NCBI GenBank assembly: GCA_036382905.1
Contig: DASVPL010000232.1
Coordinates: 1-5,770, forward strand
Source: AC-37 sp036382905
GTDB taxonomy: Bacteria > Actinomycetota > Thermoleophilia > Solirubrobacterales > Thermoleophilaceae
Length of the DNA: 5,770 nt
Reading direction: 5' to 3'
The translations under genes and the position numbers were made by a program. Under the pieces are notes generated by a model that was not told the DNA's origin, did not search any database, and saw nothing but the letters and a program-made list of their open reading frames with translations. Shown here one piece after another: positions 1 through 4,352 of the stretch; the stretch's first letter is position 1; every line of letters starts with the position of its first letter.

Positions 1-498
1 GGCCTCGGTGGCGAAGTGTGCGTGGAGGTGGTCGGCGCGCGCGGCGGCTCTGTGCCAGGCCGCGATACGGGCGAGGCCCCGCGTGCGGCGGTTGTCGGGG
101 GGCCAGCGGTCCGCCGCGGCGCGCGCAACGGCGGCTGGGGAGGGTGGCGCGGCGCCTGCCGCGCGGTCTCCGCCGGCGTACGCCGGGCCCCGGCCCCGGG
201 CTTCGCCCCCTCCGCCACCGTCCGCCGGGCCCCGGCCGCGGGCTTCCTCCCCCCCTCTCACGAACGCCGCCGCTTCGCGCGGGCTCCGCGCCAGGGTTCG
301 CGCCAGCGCCGCCACCCGGGCCGCACCGCGCGCCGGGTAGATCGGGCCGAAGGCGGCTTCCGCGAGCGCCGCACCGTCGCCCGGCTGCAGCGCGAGCACC
401 TCGGGCTCGTGACCGGTGCGGGCGAGCTCGCGCAGCTCGGCCTCCACGAAGGTCTGCGTCAGCTCGGGGTAGCGCTCCAGCACGTACGCGAGCCTCAC
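1..498 (-). CDS. GT4-family glycosyltransferase, N-terminal part (3' end outside window)
   Basis: The 166 codons from GTG at 498 stay open to the window edge. The protein begins MRLAYVLERYPELTQTFV and continues EAELRELARTGHE. This is the first Rossmann strand and following helix typical of WcaL-like GT4 glycosyltransferases, which carry a 'YP..(T/S)(Q/E)TFV..E(L/I)' motif. Near the edge is HLHAHFATE (residues 157-165), the family's conserved H-A-H-F-A segment. By family knowledge it is a cytoplasmic enzyme moving sugar from a nucleotide-sugar to a lipid-linked or polysaccharide acceptor; donor and acceptor are unknown. Residues about 82-128 are a Gly/Ala/Arg/Pro-rich tract with two EARGRGPA copies (85-92 and 99-106). 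They look disordered and push the HAHFA motif further from the N-terminus than I expect for the family. The start overlaps the TGA of the upstream gene (GTGA, 498-495). GGAG at 510-507 lies 8 bases upstream, so translational coupling is likely. The nucleotide-sugar-binding C-terminal domain is not visible. Confidence 0.85.
   Translation of the reverse strand, partial: MRLAYVLERYPELTQTFVEAELRELARTGHEPEVLALQPGDGAALAEAAFGPIYPARGAARVAALARTLARSPREAAAFVRGGEEARGRGPADGGGGGEARGRGPAYAGGDRAAGAAPPSPAAVARAAADRWPPDNRRTRGLARIAAWHRAAARADHLHAHFATEA
181..246 (-). repeat. 42-base tandem repeat in the GT4 gene (EARGRGPA)
   Basis: The minus strand encodes EARGRGPA at 246-223 and again at 204-181, a period of 42 bases (14 codons), separated by a Gly run. 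The core GCCGGGGCCCGGC-type DNA is itself nearly palindromic. It probably forms a disordered loop. Confidence 0.65.
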
Positions 499-2165
499 GG
501 CGCGGGCTCCAGCATCACGTAGTAGCCGAGTTTCGCGACCTGGCGGTACTCGCGCTCGAGGTAGTCGTCGAGGATGCGGACGCCGCTCGACTCGCCCGCG
601 CGGTTCGGCTCGGGCTCCGCGGTGATCGGAGCGATCCAGCGCACCACGAGCGGTCGCTCGCGCCGGAGGTCGGCAACGATCTCGCGCTGCACGGGCGCGG
701 ACGTGACCACGCCGGGCGCAGCGATGTCGTAGCGGGTCACGTTCGGCCGCTCGGCGAGCACGTACAGCAGCGGGTTGCCGGAGGTGACGAGGTCCGAGCG
801 CTTCGTGGTCACGTAGATCGGCTCCCCCTCCGGCACGTGCTCGCGGACGTAGCGCGCCGCGCGCTCCAGTGCGAGCGCGCGCGGCGGCCGGGCCCGCACG
901 CCGTCGGCCACGGGGAGGTCGAGCGCCACGGTGTCCTCGTCGGTGAGCCCGCGCACGCGCCGGTCGATCCCCTCGGCGAGGGCCCAGGCGAAGCCGAGGG
1001 TGGCGGCGGCCGTGGCGGCGAGGGCGATCGCGCGCCGGGCGGCGCCGCCCGAAGTCGATTGCGTCCCTATTGGGGACGCTTTTGACTTCGGCTCGCCGGG
1101 TGTGTTCAAAAGCGGGACTATTTGTCCCGTTTCTGCACTCGGGTGGGCGCGCGGCGCGCGGCTCGCCGCCAGCGCCCAGGCGGCCAGGATCGCCACCATC
1201 ACCGCCAGGGGGGCGGTGTGGAAGATGTCCGCGCGGACCAGGAGGTAGTGGCCCATCCCGATCGCGAAGACCGCCGTGGCGACCGGCCACGGGTCGGCCC
1301 GCCTGAGGCGCAGCGCCAGCGCGAGCAGCCCGCCGGCCAGCCCGATCGCCAGCGCAAGCGGCAGGTAGAAGTGGATCAGGTTCTCCGCGCTGTCGGAGAT
1401 GAAGCCGCCCGGGCCGGTCGTGTTCAGGGGACCGTCGTAGTCGAGCGGGAATGGCAGCGACTGGTAGTCGCCGAAGTCGAGCACGGGGTACTCGACGAGC
1501 ATCTCCCACGAGCGGCCGACGCCGGCCGCCAGCACCACCGGCAGGTACAGAGCGGCCCCGGTGGCGACGGCCGCGGCCACCAGTCGCCCGAGCCGCGTGA
1601 TCCGCGCACGGCCGGGCTCCGAAGACACCACATGGGCGATCGCTATGCCGAGCCCCGCGTACGCGGCGAACTCGAGCCGCCACGCGGCGCAGGCCCCGAG
1701 CAGCACGCCCGCGAGCAGCGGCCGCCGCTCGACTGCGATCAGGGCGCCGAGCGCCAGCGCCAGCGCGATCGGGAACGGGTGCGGCTGGCTCGGGAACGCC
1801 ATCGCGCAGGCGGCGGCGAGCCACACGCCGAGCGGGAGCCAGCCGGGCGCGCGCCGGCGGGCGAGCTCGTACGCGAGCACCGCCACGCCCGCGTCCGTGA
1901 GCACGCGCACCACGCGCCAGACCACGAGCGAGGGGCCGAAGAGATCCCACAGCCCGGCGAGCAGGTACGGCTGGCCGGGCGGGTAGTACCACCAGAAGTC
2001 GCTGTACGGGACCTGGCCGTCCGCGATGCGTTGCGCGGCCTGGAGCATCAGGCCCTCGTCGTTCGGCTGGACCCCCTGGAGGATCGTGATCGCAGAGAGC
2101 AGCGCGGCGCCCGCGAACAGCAGGGCGAGCACGAGCGGGCGGGGAAGCGCGTCAGGCCGCCGCAC
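495..2165 (-). CDS. GT-C-type multi-pass membrane glycosyltransferase
   Basis: The protein is about 556 aa from GTG at 2165 (563 aa from ATG at 2186). The first helix (about residues 10-28) is followed by an external loop reading QPNDEG, with D36-E37, the usual place of the catalytic acid in GT-C enzymes. Then comes YSDFWWYYPPGQPYLLAGL (54-72), matching the 'pY.DF...yPPG.yll' pattern of ArnT/PMT-like transferases. About ten hydrophobic segments run to residue 405. A soluble C-terminal domain (about 425-556) contains YVREHVPEGEPIYV and YVLAERPNVTRYD, as in other GT-C proteins. By family, it transfers a sugar from a polyprenyl-phosphate donor on the outer face of the membrane; substrate unknown. 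Residues about 345-373 are an odd AT-richer insert in a loop between two helices (see repeat entry). The GTG start is preferred because TACCGT lies exactly 7 bases before it, giving a leaderless mRNA. The ATG at 2186 has no purine-rich ribosome site. An even longer frame reaches 2414 but would overlap the divergent gene. It is co-transcribed with the downstream GT4 gene. Confidence 0.78.
   Translation of the reverse strand: MRRPDALPRPLVLALLFAGAALLSAITILQGVQPNDEGLMLQAAQRIADGQVPYSDFWWYYPPGQPYLLAGLWDLFGPSLVVWRVVRVLTDAGVAVLAYELARRRAPGWLPLGVWLAAACAMAFPSQPHPFPIALALALGALIAVERRPLLAGVLLGACAAWRLEFAAYAGLGIAIAHVVSSEPGRARITRLGRLVAAAVATGAALYLPVVLAAGVGRSWEMLVEYPVLDFGDYQSLPFPLDYDGPLNTTGPGGFISDSAENLIHFYLPLALAIGLAGGLLALALRLRRADPWPVATAVFAIGMGHYLLVRADIFHTAPLAVMVAILAAWALAASRAPRAHPSAETGQIVPLLNTPGEPKSKASPIGTQSTSGGAARRAIALAATAAATLGFAWALAEGIDRRVRGLTDEDTVALDLPVADGVRARPPRALALERAARYVREHVPEGEPIYVTTKRSDLVTSGNPLLYVLAERPNVTRYDIAAPGVVTSAPVQREIVADLRRERPLVVRWIAPITAEPEPNRAGESSGVRILDDYLEREYRQVAKLGYYVMLEPAP
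507..510 (-). promoter_or_regulatory. Ribosome binding site of the GT4 gene
   Basis: GGAG (510-507) inside the end of the GT-C gene lies 8 bases before GTG 498. Together with the GTGA stop/start overlap it fixes this start and suggests coupled translation. Confidence 0.6.
1049..1132. repeat. Paired inverted palindromes (REP/BIME-like element) inside the GT-C coding sequence
   Basis: Hairpin 1 has stem GCGTCCC (1061-1067) with GGGACGC (1073-1079), loop TATTG, and an outer arm CCGAAGTC (1049-1056) with GACTTCGG (1084-1091). Hairpin 2 has stem CGGGAC (1113-1118) with GTCCCG (1124-1129), loop TATTT, extended by a G-T and two A-T pairs to 1110-1132. GCTTTTGA (1078-1085) and TCAAAAGC (1106-1113) are perfect inverted copies, so the two units face each other. 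In 1051-1140, 49 of 90 bases are G or C, far below the flanks. The frame stays open, adding a hydrophilic linker (PGEPKSKASPIGTQSTSGG at its end). Confidence 0.7.
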
Positions 2166-2171
2166 CGGGGG

Positions 2172-2178
2172 TACGGTA
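2172..2178. promoter_or_regulatory. Symmetric shared -10 of a bidirectional, leaderless promoter
   Basis: TACGGTA reads TACGGT on plus (2172-2177) and TACCGT on minus (2178-2173), both fitting the actinobacterial TANNNT -10. Exactly 7 bases beyond the last T lies ATG 2185 on plus and, in frame with the GT-C gene, GTG 2165 on minus. Both mRNAs would then start at or next to the start codon. No convincing -35 is seen on either side. The reading is inference from position and symmetry. Confidence 0.6.
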
Positions 2179-2184
2179 TCCGTC

Positions 2185-2715
2185 ATGGGTGAGCGGGAGG
2201 AGAGGACCGCGGTGGGCGGAGCCGCGGGGCGGGGCGAAGCCGCGCGAGCCGCGGGCGCTGGCGAAGCCGCGGGCCCGGCGGGCACGGGCGAGGCCGCGGC
2301 CGAGCCGGGCGCCAGAACCGCCGCGCGGCGCGAGAGCCACCCGGAGCCCTCCAGGCTCCGCGAGCTGATCGAGAAGCTCGAGGATCGCCGCGAGCACCAC
2401 CGCGAGCACGGCACCCTCTACCGCGTCGCGTTCGCGGTCGCTGGCTTCACGGTCCTCCTCGGCGGCATCGCCATGCTGCTGCTCCCCGGCCCCGCGCTGC
2501 TGGTCATCCCGATCGGGCTCGCCATGCTCGCGCTCGAGTTCGCCTGGGCGGAGGAGATGCTCGAGACCGCGGTCGAGAAGGCCGAGGCCGCGGGCAGGGC
2601 GGCCGAGGAGACGAGCAAGAAGCAGCGCATCGTCGGCTTCGTCGCGATCGGGATCGCCGTGGCCGCCGCCGTGGCGGCCGCGCTCGTCTGGGACATCCCG
2701 TTCCTCCCGGTCTAG
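2185..2715 (+). CDS. PGPGW-family small membrane protein (TIGR02611-like)
   Basis: The protein is 176 aa from ATG at 2185. An Ala/Gly/Glu-rich low-complexity N-terminal tail (1-50, with a 9-residue GEAA repeat) is followed by a charged, probably helical stretch (RLRELIEKLEDRREHHREH, 57-75). Next come a first membrane helix (about 80-99), the signature PGPALLVIPIGLAMLALEF (101-119) and WAEEML. A charged amphipathic helix (123-147) and a last membrane helix (148-168) complete it. The order helix - PGP(G/A)..(L/V)(V)IP.GLA.LA.EF.WA - helix is the mark of the PGPGW family; here the fourth motif residue is Ala rather than Gly. The family has no established biochemical role, so no function is claimed. 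TACGGT at 2172-2177 sits 7 bases before the ATG, favouring a leaderless start. A second possible start, GTG at 2212 (167 aa), has an excellent ribosome site. The gene is divergent from one GT-C gene and convergent with another, so it is probably monocistronic. Confidence 0.83.
   Translation: MGEREERTAVGGAAGRGEAARAAGAGEAAGPAGTGEAAAEPGARTAARRESHPEPSRLRELIEKLEDRREHHREHGTLYRVAFAVAGFTVLLGGIAMLLLPGPALLVIPIGLAMLALEFAWAEEMLETAVEKAEAAGRAAEETSKKQRIVGFVAIGIAVAAAVAAALVWDIPFLPV
2196..2205 (+). promoter_or_regulatory. Strong Shine-Dalgarno-like site for an alternative GTG start
   Basis: GGAGGAGAGG lies 6 bases before GTG 2212, in frame with ATG 2185. If used, the PGPGW protein is 167 aa with a leader of about 27 bases from the same promoter. 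It may instead be chance, since these bases also encode REERT. Confidence 0.4.
2233..2313 (+). repeat. Three imperfect 27-base tandem copies in the PGPGW gene (GEAA repeat)
   Basis: Units start at 2233, 2260 and 2287 with GGCGAAGCCGCG, GGCGAAGCCGCG and GGCGAGGCCGCG, giving GEAA every nine residues in the N-terminal tail. The second unit resembles the GT4 repeat in its GGCGAAGCC...GGGCCCGGC core. Confidence 0.6.
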
Positions 2716-2731
2716 CGAGCGCGCCAGCCGC

Positions 2732-4324
2732 TCACTCGTCCGGCCGCCCGGCCGCCGCCCGCATGCCCGGCCGCTCGCGCAGCACGTAGACCGTCGCGCA
2801 GCCGAACCGCCGGACCTCCTCGAGCATCCCGCGCAGCTCGCCGCTCAGGTCACTCAGCTTGCGGCAGTCGGCGAACAGGAACCGTGCCCTGGTCGAGCGC
2901 ACGAACGCCCGCGCCGGCTCCCCGCGCAGGCGCCCCTCGAACAGGTCGTCCGCCCGCTTGCGCCGCGTGCGCGCGTCCGGCGCCCACGAGAACTGCCCCA
3001 CGTACACCTCGCGCCCGGTCGTGTACGGGATGTAGAAGCCCGAGTAGAGAGGGGCGAGCACGCCGCCCGGCCGCGGGTCGCCCTCGACGAAGTCGAGCCC
3101 GCGGTGCTCGTCCGGGAAGATGAAGTACGGGTCGGCGCCCACGTGGATGTTGTTCGCGGCCGTCTCGAGCTTGTGCGCGAAGCCCGGCAGCGTGAGAAAC
3201 GCCACCGCGGCCACGGCGAGGGCCGGCGACGGCCGCCACGACAGCGACGCGACGCCGAGCACCGCCAGCACGCCGAGCGGGATCGCGAGACCCTGGAACG
3301 AGTGGTACGGGAACGTGCCGCCCGGCTGCAAATAGACCAGGAACGCCGCGAACGGCCAGATCCGCACCGCCACGTCCTGCCACGAGGGCGCCGGCAGCCG
3401 GTACGCCAGCGCCGCCGGCGCGGCGAGCGGCAGCAGCGTCAGGAGGATCGCCCACCACGGCCAGCTCCACTCCGGCTGCCCGCCGGCGGCGTTCGCCTTC
3501 GACGCCAGCTTCCAGGACTCGTCCGCGTGCGAGAGCACGAAGTAGTAGGTCGCCGGAACCCCCGCCGCAACCGGCACCAGCGCGACCGCCCACGGCGGCC
3601 GCTCGCCCGAGCGCCGCCACTGGACGAGCTCGACCGCCACCACGACCAGCGCCAGCGTCGCCCCCTGCCACGGCTGGAGGTACATCACGACGAACGCGCC
3701 GAGCGCCGCCAGCCCGAGCCTGCGCCGCTCCACCGCCAGCAGCACCAGCGGCATCAGGAACACCGCGATGGCCGTGAACAGGTAGCCCCAGAGGAACTGG
3801 CCGGTCCACATCTCCCCCGAGATGAAGTCGAACGTGTACTGGCGCGGGTTGCCGCCCCAGTCGCTCCAGGCCACCAGCGCCGAGGCGGGCATCACCGCGA
3901 ACAGGACGATCGCGAGCGCGGCGCGGCGCTGCCCGCCCTCCGGCACCAGCCGCCGCACGTACGCGAGCGCGCCGGCGAACGTCAGCCCGATCGCGACCGG
4001 CTTCCACAGCACTAGGTACGACAGCGGGATCGAGATCCCGGTGACCCGGTGCAGCAGCCCGGAGAGCAGGAAGCCCGGGTGCAGGAACGGGCGATCGCCC
4101 GGCGCGAGGTCCATCCGGTTGCCGATCAGCCCGTGCTGCGAGGCCTCGCGGATCCACGTGAAGTACTGGAGCTGGTCGGCCGGGTAGAGACCGTCCGCGC
4201 CCGAGAGCGGGCGGCCCCTGCTCAGCAGCGGGAGCAGGACCGCGAACGAGGTCCCGACCAGGACGACGAGGCAGCCGAGCTCGAACGGGTCGAGCCCCAG
4301 GCGGCGCGCGATTCGGGCGACCAC
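2732..4324 (-). CDS. GT-C-like multi-pass membrane protein (probable glycosyltransferase)
   Basis: The protein is about 530 aa from GTG at 4324. The alternatives are 540 aa from ATG 4354 and 562 aa from ATG 4420. A short basic start (VARIARRLG) leads into the first helix (about 16-34). The following loop reads GADGLYPADQLQYFTWIREA (42-61), with acidic residues D44 and D50 placed as in the catalytic loop of GT-C enzymes. HPGFLLSGLLHRVTG (82-96) and about ten hydrophobic segments follow up to residue 387. The soluble C-terminal part (about 388-530) contains LAPLYSGFYIPYTTGREVYVG, matching the 'G..iP..tGR.vyvG' pattern often seen in GT-C proteins, then a basic helix and a Rossmann-like stretch (ARFLFADC). 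A membrane sugar transferase using a lipid-linked donor is the best reading. It is unrelated in detail to the other GT-C gene here, and no specific family is recognised. The GTG start is chosen because TACGGT ends 8 bases before it. ATG 4354 has only a weak GGGAG at 10 bases, and ATG 4420 would extend deep into the flippase gene. Confidence 0.7.
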   Translation of the reverse strand: MVARIARRLGLDPFELGCLVVLVGTSFAVLLPLLSRGRPLSGADGLYPADQLQYFTWIREASQHGLIGNRMDLAPGDRPFLHPGFLLSGLLHRVTGISIPLSYLVLWKPVAIGLTFAGALAYVRRLVPEGGQRRAALAIVLFAVMPASALVAWSDWGGNPRQYTFDFISGEMWTGQFLWGYLFTAIAVFLMPLVLLAVERRRLGLAALGAFVVMYLQPWQGATLALVVVAVELVQWRRSGERPPWAVALVPVAAGVPATYYFVLSHADESWKLASKANAAGGQPEWSWPWWAILLTLLPLAAPAALAYRLPAPSWQDVAVRIWPFAAFLVYLQPGGTFPYHSFQGLAIPLGVLAVLGVASLSWRPSPALAVAAVAFLTLPGFAHKLETAANNIHVGADPYFIFPDEHRGLDFVEGDPRPGGVLAPLYSGFYIPYTTGREVYVGQFSWAPDARTRRKRADDLFEGRLRGEPARAFVRSTRARFLFADCRKLSDLSGELRGMLEEVRRFGCATVYVLRERPGMRAAAGRPDE

Positions 4325-4332
4325 GGCGGATG

Positions 4333-4345
4333 ACCGTAGTAGCTT
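4333..4345. promoter_or_regulatory. Back-to-back -10 elements of a second divergent, leaderless promoter
   Basis: On plus, TAGCTT (4340-4345) ends 7 bases before the flippase ATG at 4353. On minus, TACGGT (4338-4333) ends 8 bases before the in-frame GTG at 4324 of the GT-C-like gene. The hexamers are one base apart. A partial -35 (GCGACC, 4317-4322) is the best match for plus; none is seen for minus. Confidence 0.5.
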
Positions 4346-4352
4346 GGCCCGC

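Noticed and set aside
18..1085. Long plus-strand open frame of 355 codons
   Set aside because: It is antisense to the GT4 and GT-C genes, rich in Arg/Pro/His/Gly and without any recognisable domain; a high-GC shadow frame.
1122..2192. Plus-strand open frame of 356 codons
   Set aside because: It lies opposite the first GT-C gene, with Arg/Gln/Glu/His-rich composition typical of an antisense shadow.
2187..2414. N-terminal extension of the GT-C gene to ATG 2414
   Set aside because: It would add 76 Ala/Pro/Ser-rich residues antisense to the PGPGW gene and ignore the promoter at 2172-2178.
2717..2733. Possible terminator hairpin between the convergent genes (GAGCG/CGCTC, 7-base loop)
   Set aside because: Only five pairs, no T run, and it overlaps the stop codon of the minus gene; common by chance in such GC-rich DNA.
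3104..4015. Plus-strand frame of 303 codons opposite the second GT-C gene
   Set aside because: Its Arg/His/Gln-rich sequence has no domain; it is antisense to a clear coding frame.
2850..4157. Minus-strand frame of 435 codons overlapping the second GT-C gene
   Set aside because: It is a frame-shifted copy of the real gene with Arg/Gly/Ala-rich nonsense; the other frame shows membrane helices and GT-C motifs.
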